From Caballeronia pedi (lineage in GTDB: Bacteria > Pseudomonadota > Gammaproteobacteria > Burkholderiales > Burkholderiaceae), in contig NZ_FCOE02000037.1 of NCBI RefSeq assembly GCF_001544915.2, positions 1-64,000 of the forward strand: a DNA stretch of 64,000 nucleotides, written 5' to 3'. Positions 43,162 through 55,471 of the stretch are shown piece by piece (position 1 is the first letter of the stretch; every line of letters starts with the position of its first letter). The position numbers and the translations under genes were made by a program. The notes beneath the pieces are model-generated. The model saw nothing but the letters and a program-made list of their open reading frames with translations. It did not search any database and had not been told where the DNA came from.

Positions 43162-43824
43162 TCAGCTCGGACGCTTCAGCCGCCGCCCGAGGATAAAAGT
43201 CTCCGACGATTTGTCGCGAGAGGCCTTGGGCTTGCGCGGCGCCACCACTTTGAACTGGTGCTTGAATTTCTCGACGATCTGACTGTATCCGCTGCCATGA
43301 AAACATTTGACCAGCAGCGCACCCTCCGGTTTCAGGTGGTTCTGCGCAAACTCCAGCGCCAGATCGCAGAGATGTTCCATGCGCGCGGCATCCGCACTCG
43401 CTACTCCCGACAGGTTGGGGGCCATGTCGGAAATTACAAGGTCTACTTGCCGCTCGCCAACGATTTCATCGAGTTGTGCAATGACGGTGTCTTCGCGGAA
43501 ATCACCCTGAATGAACGTGACGTCCGCAATCGGGTCCATCGGCAGAATATCGAGCGCGATGATCGTGCCGTCGATGCCGCCTTCGCGCTCGGCGTCGCGC
43601 CTGGTGCCCTGCGCGAGCTTGTTGCGCGCGTACTGGCTCCAGCTGCCGGGCGTCGAGCCGAGATCGACGATCACCTGCCCCGGCTTGATGAGCTTGTCCT
43701 GCTCGTCGATCTCCTTCAGCTTGTATGCGGCGCGCGCGCGGTAGCCCTCGCGCTGCGCCATCTTCACGTAGGGATCGTTGATGTGGTCGTGCAACCACGA
43801 TTGATTAAAACGGTTCTTTGCCAT
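43162..43824 (-). CDS. rlmE: 23S rRNA 2'-O-ribose methyltransferase RlmE
   Basis: The 220-residue protein matches RlmE (RrmJ/FtsJ). It has the YRARAAYKLKEIDE segment with the first catalytic Lys, the SAM loop VDLGSTPGSWSQYA, ALDILPMDP, the catalytic Asp in VISDMAPNLSG, the Lys in LLVKCFHGSG and the Glu in SSETFILGR. It methylates U2552 of 23S rRNA in the 50S subunit. It lies upstream of ftsH on the same strand and diverges from yhbY, the order found in many proteobacteria. Confidence 0.96.
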   Translation of the reverse strand: MAKNRFNQSWLHDHINDPYVKMAQREGYRARAAYKLKEIDEQDKLIKPGQVIVDLGSTPGSWSQYARNKLAQGTRRDAEREGGIDGTIIALDILPMDPIADVTFIQGDFREDTVIAQLDEIVGERQVDLVISDMAPNLSGVASADAARMEHLCDLALEFAQNHLKPEGALLVKCFHGSGYSQIVEKFKHQFKVVAPRKPKASRDKSSETFILGRRLKRPS

Positions 43825-44102
43825 TCAAACTGAGCTCATGTGACGCGCCCGATCGTGACGAGCGGCGCGCCCGGTGCGGATTTTGCTGCCTCGGGCGAGG
43901 CTTTTAGCGGATAATACGCGTCTTGTCGGCCGGACCGGTCCTCGGGCGCTTGCGCGCGCCGAAACCCGGCATCCGGCCTGTTCTGTTTCTGATGGGCGGT
44001 GGCGCGATCGACGCGCCACGCGTCGCAGCGTGTTCGAACCGCTTCGCGAGCGTGCCCGGTGTCCTGATGCCGCCCACATTTTAGTCGAGTCCCGAATTCC
44101 TC

Positions 44103-44642
44103 ATGCCAGCTATTGAACTCTCCCCCGCCGAACGCGCCGATCTGCGCTCCCAGGCCCATGCGCTCAAGCCCGTCGTGCTCGTCGGCGCGGAGGGTCTGAC
44201 CGATGCCGTGCTCAAAGAGATCAACGTGCACCTCGAAGCGCACCAGCTCATCAAGGTCCGCGTGTTCGGCGACGAACGCGAGACGCGCGTCGGAATCTAT
44301 GACGAAATCTGCGATCGCCTGAACGCGGCGCCCATTCAGCATATCGGCAAACTGCTGGTGATCTGGAGGCCCGAAGGCGCCGCGCCGAAAAGCCGCGCCA
44401 CCCGCACGCGCAGCACGATGCCGCCGAGCGCTGGCGAAGTCGCCGACGACCGCTCGGCGAAGGGACGCGCGCCGCGCGTCGTCAAGGCAGTGAAAATCAC
44501 GCGCGACGGTCCTGCCTTCAAGAAACCGAAAAAGCAGACGCTGAAAGTGCTGGGTAATGAACGCGTGACCGCCGGCGGCAACGTGAAGCGCGCGAAGAAG
44601 CGTCAGACCGGTTCGAAGCGCCAGCATCAGGCCGCGAAATGA
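44103..44642 (+). CDS. yhbY: CRM-domain RNA-binding protein YhbY
   Basis: The first 95 residues form a CRM domain: LRSQAHALKPVVLVGAEGLT with the GxxG-type loop (here VGAEG), VLKEINVHLEAHQLIKVRV and IGKLLVIWRP. YhbY binds pre-50S particles. The 179-residue protein is nearly twice the E. coli length. The extra 80 residues are basic, Lys/Arg-rich and disordered (KKPKKQTLKVLG, then AKKRQTGSKRQ), probably an added RNA-binding tail. It is divergent from rlmE, so ribosome maturation genes share a control region. Confidence 0.92.
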   Translation: MPAIELSPAERADLRSQAHALKPVVLVGAEGLTDAVLKEINVHLEAHQLIKVRVFGDERETRVGIYDEICDRLNAAPIQHIGKLLVIWRPEGAAPKSRATRTRSTMPPSAGEVADDRSAKGRAPRVVKAVKITRDGPAFKKPKKQTLKVLGNERVTAGGNVKRAKKRQTGSKRQHQAAK

Positions 44643-44699
44643 TCGAACGGCGCGTGCGTTTCCGATGAAACCCACGCGCCGTCCTGAACGCACCGCGAT

Positions 44700-45215
44700 T
44701 CAGCTTCGCGCCCGTTTTGCCGCCACCTTGGCCGATTTGCCCTTCGGCACGATCTTCACCGGGGCCGCGCCCGGCAAACGCCAAACCAGCGCAATGCCAA
44801 ACAGGCATTCGATCAGATAGATCGCGCTCGACATGCCGTGCAGAATGCCGAACTCCTTCGCATACGGCGAGCTTGCGAGATCGGTACCCGCTTCTTGCGC
44901 CGCCATGCGCAGCGAGTTCATGAAAGGCTGCAGAGCGAAATAGCCGATCAGCACGCATACGAGCATCGCCGCGACGATCCACCGCACGCGCTTGTAATCG
45001 ACGATGCCGCTTTTCACGAAGCGATTGCTGATCACGATCAGCACGAGCGCGCTGATCACGCCGATGATCGCCTCGATCCGGAAGAGTTGCGCCGCCACCG
45101 AGCCCGCCGACGTACGGTCGAGCAACGAAAAGAGCACCGGCGCGGCAATGAGGCCGAGGGTCAGCAAACTGCCGACCCAGACCATGCTGATGGTGCGAAA
45201 GAGCTTGTGCTCCAT
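44700..45215 (-). CDS. DUF4149 membrane protein
   Basis: The 171-residue protein has four membrane helices and begins VWVGSLLTLGLIAAPVLF after a short N-terminus, matching DUF4149 proteins. The tail is basic (KIVPKGKSAKVAAKRAR). Function is unknown. Its start overlaps the greA stop by one base (TGATG), and this greA-DUF4149 pairing recurs in Burkholderia. Confidence 0.8.
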   Translation of the reverse strand: MEHKLFRTISMVWVGSLLTLGLIAAPVLFSLLDRTSAGSVAAQLFRIEAIIGVISALVLIVISNRFVKSGIVDYKRVRWIVAAMLVCVLIGYFALQPFMNSLRMAAQEAGTDLASSPYAKEFGILHGMSSAIYLIECLFGIALVWRLPGAAPVKIVPKGKSAKVAAKRARS

Positions 45216-45691
45216 CAGACGTAGCGAACCGCGATGATTTCGTATTCGCGCGCGCCGCTCGGCGCCTGCACCGACGCCACGTCGCCTTCCGACTTCGCGA
45301 TGAGCGCGCGCGCGATCGGCGAGCTCACCGAAATGAGGCCGTGATCGATATTCGCTTCGTCATCGCCGACGATCTGATACGTGACCGTATTGCCCGACTC
45401 CAGGTCTTCCAGTTCGACCGTCGCGCCGAACACCACGCGGCCTTCGGCCTCGACCTGCGTCGGGTCGATCACCTGCGCGGCGGCGAGCTTCGACTCGATA
45501 TCCGCGATGCGGCCCTCGATGAATCCCTGCTTTTCCTTCGCGGCGTCGTATTCCGCGTTTTCAGACAAGTCGCCTTGCGCGCGCGCCTCCGCGATCGCAT
45601 TGATGACCGCCGGACGTTCCACGGCCTTCAGGCGTTGCAATTCGTCGCGCAGCAACTCCGCGCCGCGCTTCGTCAAAGGAATCGTGCTCAT
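45215..45691 (-). CDS. greA: transcription elongation factor GreA
   Basis: The 158-residue protein is full length. It has an N-terminal coiled coil (LTKRGAELLRDELQRLKAVE) with the acidic tip DLSENAEYD, where two carboxylates complete the RNA polymerase active site for RNA cleavage. A C-terminal FKBP-like domain follows (YQIVGDDEANIDHGLISVSSPIARALI). It rescues back-tracked polymerase. The carB terminator lies within the 35 bases before its start codon, so its expression depends either on read-through or on a promoter inside that hairpin region. Confidence 0.96.
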   Translation of the reverse strand: MSTIPLTKRGAELLRDELQRLKAVERPAVINAIAEARAQGDLSENAEYDAAKEKQGFIEGRIADIESKLAAAQVIDPTQVEAEGRVVFGATVELEDLESGNTVTYQIVGDDEANIDHGLISVSSPIARALIAKSEGDVASVQAPSGAREYEIIAVRYV

Positions 45692-45715
45692 AGACCACTC
45701 ACAAACAATTTCGTC

Positions 45716-45774
45716 AAAAAAATTACCGCGGTTAAGCGCATCTCCCGATCAAAGGAGACGCCGCTTAACCGCGG
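45716..45774 (-). terminator. carB terminator placed in the greA leader
   Basis: A 13-bp perfect stem CCGCGGTTAAGCG (45726-45738) with CGCTTAACCGCGG (45762-45774) encloses a second stem TCTCC/GGAGA. On the minus strand it is followed by TAATTTTTTTG, then 34 bases to the greA start codon. Confidence 0.85.
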
Positions 45775-45804
45775 CTCGTGATACTTAGACTGGTAATCGA
45801 AGCC

Positions 45805-49059
<3,255 letters not shown>

Positions 49060-49102
49060 AACTGCTCTCGATGAATATTGTGCGGTGATCTGTTCTGTGG
49101 CT

Positions 49103-50245
49103 TTAAGCGGCGACCTTCGCCGACTCCATCAGCCTGATGAAGCGGTCGAACAGATACGCGATGTCGTGCGGGCCGGGCGACGCTTCCGGGTGGCCCTGGA
49201 AACAGAACGCGGGCTTGTCCGTGAGCGCGAAGCCTTGCAGCGTGCCGTCGAAGAGCGAGACGTGCGTGACCTTGGCGTTGCCGGGCAGCGTGGCGGCATC
49301 GACCGCGAAGCCGTGGTTCTGCGAGGTGATCACCACGCGGCCGTCTTCCATGTCCTTCACCGGATGGTTCGCGCCATGGTGGCCGGTTTTCATCTTCATC
49401 GTCTTCGCGCCGACGGCGAGACCCATGATCTGATGGCCGAGGCAGATGCCGAAGGTCGGAATGCCGCGCTCGATGAATTCGCGTGTCGCGCGAATCGCGT
49501 AGTCGCACGGTTCCGGGTCGCCCGGGCCGTTCGACAGGAAGATGCCGTCCGGGTTGAGCGCGAGCGCGTCAGCGGCGCTGGCTTGCGCGGGCAGCACGGT
49601 GACGTGGCAACCGCGCTCGGCGAGCATGCGCAGGATGTTGAACTTGACGCCGTAATCGAACGCGACGACGCGAAACTTCGGCGCTTCCTGCTTGCCGTAG
49701 CCGCTGCCGAGGCGCCATTCGGTCTGCGTCCATTCGTAGCTCTTTTCCGTCGATACGACTTTCGCGAGGTCCATGCCCGCGAGACCCGGGAACGAGCGCG
49801 CGAGGCCGAGCGCCTTCGCTTCGTCGTCGCTGCCGCCGAGAATGCAGCCGTTCTGCGCGCCCTTCTCGCGCAGGATGCGCGTGAGCTTGCGCGTGTCGAT
49901 GCCCGCGATCGCGACGACGCCCTGCGCCTTCAGATAATCGGCAAGCGACTGCTCGGAACGGAAGTTGGAGGCGAGAACCGGCAGGTCGCGGATGATGAGA
50001 CCGGCGGCATGGACTTTGGTGGCTTCGACGTCTTCGGCGTTCACGCCGTAGTTGCCGATGTGCGGATAGGTCAGCGTGACGATCTGGCGGGCGTAGCTCG
50101 GATCCGTCAGGATTTCCTGATAACCGGTGATGGCGGTGTTGAACACCACTTCGCCGATCGTCGAACCGGATGCGCCGATCGATTGACCACGAAAGACCGT
50201 GCCGTCGGCAAGTGCGAGTAGTGCGGGGGAAAATGACGGCAACAC
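49103..50245 (-). CDS. carA: carbamoyl-phosphate synthase small subunit CarA
   Basis: I use GTG 50245, preceded by AAGGAG at six bases. The protein then begins with LPSFSPALLALADGTVFRG, as in relatives. The 380-residue protein has the N-terminal CarA domain (VVFNTAITGYQEILTDPSY) and a C-terminal class I glutaminase with catalytic Cys in FGICLGHQ and His/Glu in FQGHPEASPGP. It releases ammonia from glutamine and channels it to CarB. A long leader of about 260 bases precedes it if the TATAAT at 50519-50514 is its promoter. Confidence 0.97.
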   Translation of the reverse strand: MLPSFSPALLALADGTVFRGQSIGASGSTIGEVVFNTAITGYQEILTDPSYARQIVTLTYPHIGNYGVNAEDVEATKVHAAGLIIRDLPVLASNFRSEQSLADYLKAQGVVAIAGIDTRKLTRILREKGAQNGCILGGSDDEAKALGLARSFPGLAGMDLAKVVSTEKSYEWTQTEWRLGSGYGKQEAPKFRVVAFDYGVKFNILRMLAERGCHVTVLPAQASAADALALNPDGIFLSNGPGDPEPCDYAIRATREFIERGIPTFGICLGHQIMGLAVGAKTMKMKTGHHGANHPVKDMEDGRVVITSQNHGFAVDAATLPGNAKVTHVSLFDGTLQGFALTDKPAFCFQGHPEASPGPHDIAYLFDRFIRLMESAKVAA

Positions 50246-50593
50246 GGGAAGCTCCTTGGGGAACACCCTGTTACCGACCTGTCTGTCCGAAATTCAGGCT
50301 TGGCTTCCCGTCGTTCGACGAACGAGGGTTTCCTTGGCAACGAAAGCGGCGGCTCGCGGGGCGCGCATCGCGGCTCGAACCGGCACGCTCGTGCGTGGCA
50401 ACGGAGGATTCAAGCAGGCGATCGGCGGCATGCGGCGCGCATTTCGTGCGCAGCGAACGACGGTGTATGGGAGGTAGGCGCTAGGGTGCGGGTTGATATG
50501 CTCAAACCTTCGAATTATAGCGTGAAAACGCCACATTCGCCAGATTTGGGAACTGTCCGCTTGCAGTCATCCAACTGATTGCGCCCTATCCGA
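50246..50593 (-). promoter_or_regulatory. carAB leader region with TATAAT -10
   Basis: No gene is supported here. On the minus strand a perfect TATAAT lies at 50519-50514, giving a start near 50507 and a leader of about 260 bases before the carA GTG. The -35 (TGGCGA at 17 bases) is poor. The leader is rich in G+C and could fold. No clear terminator-antiterminator pair was found by eye. Confidence 0.5.
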
Positions 50594-51844
50594 TCACGGC
50601 GCCGCGCGTTCCACGTCGCGGTCGATCTTGTGCAGCACGCGGCTCGGGAACACGTACCAGACCGCGCTCGCGACCTGCAGCGCGATCAGCACGATCCACA
50701 CCGTCAGATGCGCCGACACGGGATAGCGACCGCCCTCGGAAGGCCACAGCGACAGCATCGCGCCGACGCCTACCTGAAAGCCGAAGATCAGCAGGAAGAT
50801 CACGAGCGTGAGCGTGGTATGCGCGCGTCCGATCATCTGCGACGGAAAGTACTCCGCCGCGACCGCGTAGCTCAAAATGCCCGTGCCGCCGAAAATGCCG
50901 TATGCCGTAATCAGCGCGGACGGCGGCAACGGTACGCGCAGCACCATCAACAGTTGCGTCGCGACGAACAGCACCATGCCGGTTCCGCAAAACGCATACA
51001 CCGACACGCCGCGCCGCTCCATCCCGCGCGCCGCCGCGCCGAAGCCGACGCAGCCGAACATCATCGCAAAGCCGAGAACCGACACGAGCGCCGCGGCATG
51101 CGCGGGCGCGAGATTCATCACATCGAGCAAATAGGGGCGAATCCAGAGCGACTGCATCGCGTAGAAGACGCCCTGCGTGACGACGGAAAACGACGCGATC
51201 TTCCAGAACACGCCGCTCTTGAGGATGAGCCACGTGCCCTTGAACTGCGTGACGACGTCCGCCCGATGATGTGGATCGGTTTCCGCCTTGCGCGGCGCGA
51301 ACAGGGCGATCGCGGCAGCGACGACGAGCGTGAATACGCCGAGCCACACACACACCTGCCGCCAGGTCGCCACGTGCAGCAGAGACGCGAGTGGCGATCC
51401 CACCGCGACGCCGCCCAGCCCGCCCACCGCCATCGTCAAACCGTTGACGAGCGGAAGGCGCGCGAGCGCGAAATGCTGCGCCGACGCCTTGAACGCCGCG
51501 CTCAGACACACCGACACGCCGACGCCGATCAGCAGCCGGCCGACCATCAGTCCCGCGAGTCCGTGCGACGCGCCGAACACCCAGATGCCCGCCGCCGCGA
51601 AAATCAGCATGCTGGCGGTCACGCGTCGCGGGCCAAAGTGATCGAGCAACACGCCGACGGGAATCTGCGCCAGCGCAAAACCGATGAAGTACAGCGAGGT
51701 CAGCAGACCGAGATCCGCCGCCGACATACCGAGATCGTGCGTAATGAGCGGCGCGAAGCCGAGATTGACGCCCCGGAACACGTACGAGACGAAATAACCG
51801 GCTGCGAAGAGGAAAAAAACGCGGAGGCGAACGGAGGACGACAT
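50594..51844 (-). CDS. MFS transporter
   Basis: From ATG 51844 the 416-residue protein has twelve predicted membrane helices and the MFS loop motif between helices 2 and 3 (GVLLDHFGPRRV, a D-x2-G-x-RR-like A-motif). The first helix is FFLFAAGYFVSYVFRGV. The layout resembles nitrate/sugar-phosphate-type and hexuronate-type permeases, but the substrate cannot be named. The gene stands alone downstream of mltD's terminator and upstream of the carAB leader, on the same strand. Confidence 0.87.
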   Translation of the reverse strand: MSSSVRLRVFFLFAAGYFVSYVFRGVNLGFAPLITHDLGMSAADLGLLTSLYFIGFALAQIPVGVLLDHFGPRRVTASMLIFAAAGIWVFGASHGLAGLMVGRLLIGVGVSVCLSAAFKASAQHFALARLPLVNGLTMAVGGLGGVAVGSPLASLLHVATWRQVCVWLGVFTLVVAAAIALFAPRKAETDPHHRADVVTQFKGTWLILKSGVFWKIASFSVVTQGVFYAMQSLWIRPYLLDVMNLAPAHAAALVSVLGFAMMFGCVGFGAAARGMERRGVSVYAFCGTGMVLFVATQLLMVLRVPLPPSALITAYGIFGGTGILSYAVAAEYFPSQMIGRAHTTLTLVIFLLIFGFQVGVGAMLSLWPSEGGRYPVSAHLTVWIVLIALQVASAVWYVFPSRVLHKIDRDVERAAP

Positions 51845-51896
51845 GCGGAGCGGGGCGATTCTTCGATTCTTCTGGAACGCCAGTTTAGCGGACGCA

Positions 51897-51930
51897 CCAA
51901 AAAACACGCCGTCACCTTGGTGACGGCGTG
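51897..51930 (-). terminator. terminator of mltD
   Basis: CACGCCGTCACC (51905-51916) pairs with GGTGACGGCGTG (51919-51930), a near loop-less 12-bp inverted repeat. On the minus strand TTTTTT follows. Confidence 0.88.
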
Positions 51931-51959
51931 GATTTGTGTCTCGAGCGAGAGACCCGCGC

Positions 51960-53615
51960 TTACTTCTTCTTGGCGGTTTTCGTGGCGGCCGCCGGTTTCG
52001 CGACCTTGGCCGTGGCGGCAGGCTTCGCCGTGCGCGACGCGGTCGAGGCCGACACTTTCGTCACCTTTTCCGATGCGTGAGCGCTCGCCTTGCCGCCGCG
52101 TGCGGGCTTCGCCTCCGGTACGCGCGTGCCGATCTTCGACACGCCACCCGACGAGCGGCTGGACGCGGCCACCGTCTCCACGCGCACCGGTCCCGGTTCG
52201 GCCGGCACCGGGCGGCCGTAAGGCACGTGCAGCACGACCACCTGCCCCGGCATGAACATGTCGCCGCGCGTGCGGTTCCACGAGCGCACTTGCGCCGCCG
52301 ACAGGTTGTAGCGGTCCGCCAGCGTCGTGACGGCCTGCTTGCGGCGCACGCGAATCACGAGCCTGCGCGTGTCGGGCACGTCGCGTTCGATGGCGAGCAT
52401 CGCGTTTTCGGCGACGTCGGCGCTGATGTCTTCGTCGTCGTCATCCGTGCGCGGCACGACGATCGTCGAACCGGGCTTCAGACGCATGCCCGCCGGAATG
52501 CGGTTGACCGACATCAGCGTGTCCGCGTCGACGCCGATTTTTTCGGCGATCGCCGCCGGGCGCGAACGCTCGGTCACGGTGTACGTGGTCCACGAAGACA
52601 GCGCGCCCGTGTACGACGACAGGTTGCGCTGGAACGAAGCCGCGTTGTCGAACGGCAGCAGAATCTGCGGATTGGTCGCGCCGAGAATCACCGGCTTCGC
52701 GAACGACGGATTCAGCGAACGGAATTCCTCCACGCTCATGCCGGCGAGCTTCGCGGCCATCGTCACGTCGATGTCGCGCGCGGTCGTGACGGTCACGAAA
52801 TACGGGTGATTCGGGATGTCCGGCAGCGCGAGCCCGTACATCTGCGGGTTGCTGACGATGTTCTTGACCGCCTGCAGCTTGGGCACGTAGTTACGTGTCT
52901 CGTTGGGCATGCGCAGGTTTTCGTAGTCGGTGGGCAAGCCCGCCGCCTCGTTGCGCGCGATGGCCCGCTGCACGTTGCCCTCGCCCCAGTTGTACGCGGC
53001 GAGCGCGAGATGCCAGTCGCCGAACATGTCGTGCAGGCGCGAAAGATAGTCGAGCGCGGCGCTCGTCGACGCAAGCACGTCGCGACGCTCGTCCTGCCAC
53101 ATGTTCTGCCTGAGCTTGTAGTCGCGGCCAGTGCCGGGCATGAACTGCCACATGCCGGCGGCTTTCGCCACCGAGAGCGCCTGCGGACTGTAGGCCGACT
53201 CGATGAAAGGCAGAAGCGCCAGTTCGGTCGGCATGTGACGCTGCTCCAGTTCCTCGACGATGTGATACAGGTACTTTTGCGAACGCGTGGTCATGCGCTC
53301 GACATAGTCGGGGCGCTGGGCGTACCAGTTCACCTGCATGTCGACGAGGTCGCTTTGCAGGTCGGGAATCTGGAAGCCGCCACGAATGCGGTTCCAGAGA
53401 TCGGACGAGCCCGCGAGCGAAGTCACCGGCGTCTTGTCGACGTCGATGGTTTCCTTGGCTGCGGCGGTGCGGCGAATCGTGTCGGCGACTTGTTGCTGCT
53501 GTTGCTGCGAAGCGGTGGAAGTGGCTGAGGCCGAAAGGGGATCTGACGCTGTAGGTCCCTGGCTCGCACAAGCGGCGAGCATCAGGACGGACAGCGCGCT
53601 AAGGGTTAGTCGCAT
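51960..53615 (-). CDS. mltD: membrane-bound lytic murein transglycosylase D
   Basis: From ATG 53615 the 551-residue protein begins with a lipoprotein signal (MRLTLSALSVLMLAAC). The SLT domain has catalytic E139 (ALLPFIESAYSP), then GMWQFMPGTGRDY and LALAAYNWGEGNV. Two LysM repeats follow (around YTVTERSRPAAIAEKIGV and VRRKQAVTTLADRYNL), the second ending near VVLHVP. A Lys/Ala-rich tail of about 80 residues closes the protein. It cleaves peptidoglycan to 1,6-anhydro products from the outer membrane. The tail is unusual in length and may be disordered or bind the wall. Confidence 0.94.
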   Translation of the reverse strand: MRLTLSALSVLMLAACASQGPTASDPLSASATSTASQQQQQQVADTIRRTAAAKETIDVDKTPVTSLAGSSDLWNRIRGGFQIPDLQSDLVDMQVNWYAQRPDYVERMTTRSQKYLYHIVEELEQRHMPTELALLPFIESAYSPQALSVAKAAGMWQFMPGTGRDYKLRQNMWQDERRDVLASTSAALDYLSRLHDMFGDWHLALAAYNWGEGNVQRAIARNEAAGLPTDYENLRMPNETRNYVPKLQAVKNIVSNPQMYGLALPDIPNHPYFVTVTTARDIDVTMAAKLAGMSVEEFRSLNPSFAKPVILGATNPQILLPFDNAASFQRNLSSYTGALSSWTTYTVTERSRPAAIAEKIGVDADTLMSVNRIPAGMRLKPGSTIVVPRTDDDDEDISADVAENAMLAIERDVPDTRRLVIRVRRKQAVTTLADRYNLSAAQVRSWNRTRGDMFMPGQVVVLHVPYGRPVPAEPGPVRVETVAASSRSSGGVSKIGTRVPEAKPARGGKASAHASEKVTKVSASTASRTAKPAATAKVAKPAAATKTAKKK

Positions 53616-53776
53616 GGAACGTCTCTGCTTCCACAAAATAATGCTTGGAAATTTGCAGCCGATAGTACGGAACGGCACTTAAGACGTCAATAAGAATGCG
53701 CGCAAAACCCCTGCAAAATCCTGTATCTAACAGCGATTCCAACGTTTCGGATGAAGTTGGCCTTAATAGTTCTCGG

Positions 53777-54610
53777 TTAGCGGAACTTATCCTTCCAGCC
53801 GCGCATCATTCGAAACGCTTCCAGTCGGTCCGAAACCGGCGTGCCAAACTGTGACGAAAGTGTCGCCTGAATCGCGGGAATGTCCGAGCGCAGAAACGGA
53901 TTCACCGCTTTTTCGTGGCCGATGGTGGTCGGCAAAGTCGGCTTGCCCGCGGCGCGCAGCGCCTGCGCATCGTCGCTCCAGCGAAGCAACGCGGCGTTGT
54001 CCGGTTCGCACGCGCGCGCGAACCTGATGTTCGAGAGCGTGTACTCGTGCGCGCAATGCACCTGCGTGGTTTCGGGCAGCGCGGCGAGCGAATCGAGCGA
54101 GCTGAGCATCTGCTGCGGCGTGCCTTCGAAGAGACGGCCACAGCCGCTTGCGAACAGCGTGTCGCCGCAAAAAAGATGCGGCGTGCCGCTCTGGTCGCCT
54201 GCCTGGAAATACGCGATGTGACCCGCCGTATGGCCGGGCACGTCGATCACGCTGAGTTCGAGCGCCGGATGCGCAATGCGCACCGTGTCGCCGCCCGTGA
54301 CACGCTGGGTCAGATGCTCGATACGCTCGCCCGCCGGGCCGTAGACGGGAATGCCGCCCTCTGCCGTTCGGCTATCGAGGAGCGCTTTCACGCCGCCGAC
54401 ATGGTCCTGATGGTGGTGCGTGAGTAAAATAGCGGTCAGTCGCCAACCGCGGCTCGCGAGATACGCCTCGACGGGCGCGGCGTCGCCGGGGTCGACCACG
54501 ACCGCATCGCGCGAGTCCGACACGAGCCAGATGTAGTTGTCCTCGAACGCCGGAACCGGCACGTATTCGAGTGCATTCTGAGCAGGCAAATTCTTGGCAA
54601 GCGAATTCAT
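53777..54610 (-). CDS. gloB: hydroxyacylglutathione hydrolase (glyoxalase II)
   Basis: The 277-residue metallo-beta-lactamase-fold enzyme has LTHHHQDHVGG (THxHxDH-type metal site with His, His, Asp, His), VPGHTAGHIAYF, LFCGDTLFASGCGRLFEG and the C-terminal glyoxalase II part with HCAHEYT and a tail LEAFRMMRGWKDKFR. It hydrolyses S-lactoylglutathione in methylglyoxal detoxification. It diverges from the methyltransferase gene with only 27 bases between start codons, so each promoter must reach into the other's coding start. Confidence 0.95.
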   Translation of the reverse strand: MNSLAKNLPAQNALEYVPVPAFEDNYIWLVSDSRDAVVVDPGDAAPVEAYLASRGWRLTAILLTHHHQDHVGGVKALLDSRTAEGGIPVYGPAGERIEHLTQRVTGGDTVRIAHPALELSVIDVPGHTAGHIAYFQAGDQSGTPHLFCGDTLFASGCGRLFEGTPQQMLSSLDSLAALPETTQVHCAHEYTLSNIRFARACEPDNAALLRWSDDAQALRAAGKPTLPTTIGHEKAVNPFLRSDIPAIQATLSSQFGTPVSDRLEAFRMMRGWKDKFR

Positions 54611-54637
54611 GGCGATCTTCTATGCGGCTATTCGAAC

Positions 54638-55471
54638 ATGTCTGACCGACCGATTATAGACTGGCCCACCTGGACGAGCTCGGCGCCCGGACGCTACGTG
54701 CTCGACTGGGAGCAGGCGCAGCTCGATCACGTGGTGTCCGACATCTTCGGCTATCACGCGCTGCAGCTCGGCATGCCGCAGCTCGACGCGCTGCGCGAAA
54801 ATCGCATGACCGGCCGTGCGCTCGTGCTCGACGCCGAAAGCGCATCGAGCGCGCCCTACACGCCGCCGCGCGCCACCATGCCCGGCGTGAGCGCGCTGCC
54901 CGCCGCGAGCGCACCCGATGGCCGCAGCACCGTCTGGTGCGACTTGCTCGACCTGCCCTTCGAAGCGCAGAGCGTCGATCTGCTCGTGCTGCCTCACACG
55001 CTGGAATTCTCGCCCGATCCGCACCGGCTGCTGCGCGAAGCCGAGCGCGTGCTGGTGCCCGAAGGCCAGTTGATCATCCTCGGCTTCAATTCGCTGAGCC
55101 TGTGGGGCGCGCGGCAATCGCTCGGCAAGGTGGCGGGACGGCCGTTCGTGCCGGCGGCGCACGAGATGATCGCGTTCACGCGTATCAAGGACTGGATCAA
55201 GCTGCTCGGATTCGATCTTGAACGCGGGCGCTTCGGCTGTTATCGTCCGCCGCTCGTCACCGACAAATGGCTGCAACGCTATCAGTTCATGGAAGCCGCC
55301 GGCGACCGCTGGTGGCCCATCTTCGGCGCGGCGTACATGATCACGGCGGTGAAGCGCGTGCGCGGCATGCGTCTCATCGGTCCGCGCAAGCTGAAGAAAA
55401 CCGCGCTCGCGGCCGGCCTCGCGCCGGTCGCCGCTCCGCACACGCGCAACGAGACTCGCAACGAGCATTGA
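54638..55471 (+). CDS. SAM-dependent methyltransferase (class I-like, YafS region)
   Basis: The 277-residue protein has a class I methyltransferase core in the middle: DLLDLPFEAQSVDLLVLPHT, then PHRLLREAERVLVPEGQLIILGFN, the typical motif IV and V region with GF-N. The glycine-rich motif I is hard to find (the region around ALVLDAESAS), which could mean an altered SAM site. Gene order gloB / methyltransferase / rnhA / dnaQ is the same as the yafS locus of many proteobacteria. The substrate is unknown. Its stop overlaps the rnhA start by one base. Confidence 0.85.
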   Translation: MSDRPIIDWPTWTSSAPGRYVLDWEQAQLDHVVSDIFGYHALQLGMPQLDALRENRMTGRALVLDAESASSAPYTPPRATMPGVSALPAASAPDGRSTVWCDLLDLPFEAQSVDLLVLPHTLEFSPDPHRLLREAERVLVPEGQLIILGFNSLSLWGARQSLGKVAGRPFVPAAHEMIAFTRIKDWIKLLGFDLERGRFGCYRPPLVTDKWLQRYQFMEAAGDRWWPIFGAAYMITAVKRVRGMRLIGPRKLKKTALAAGLAPVAAPHTRNETRNEH

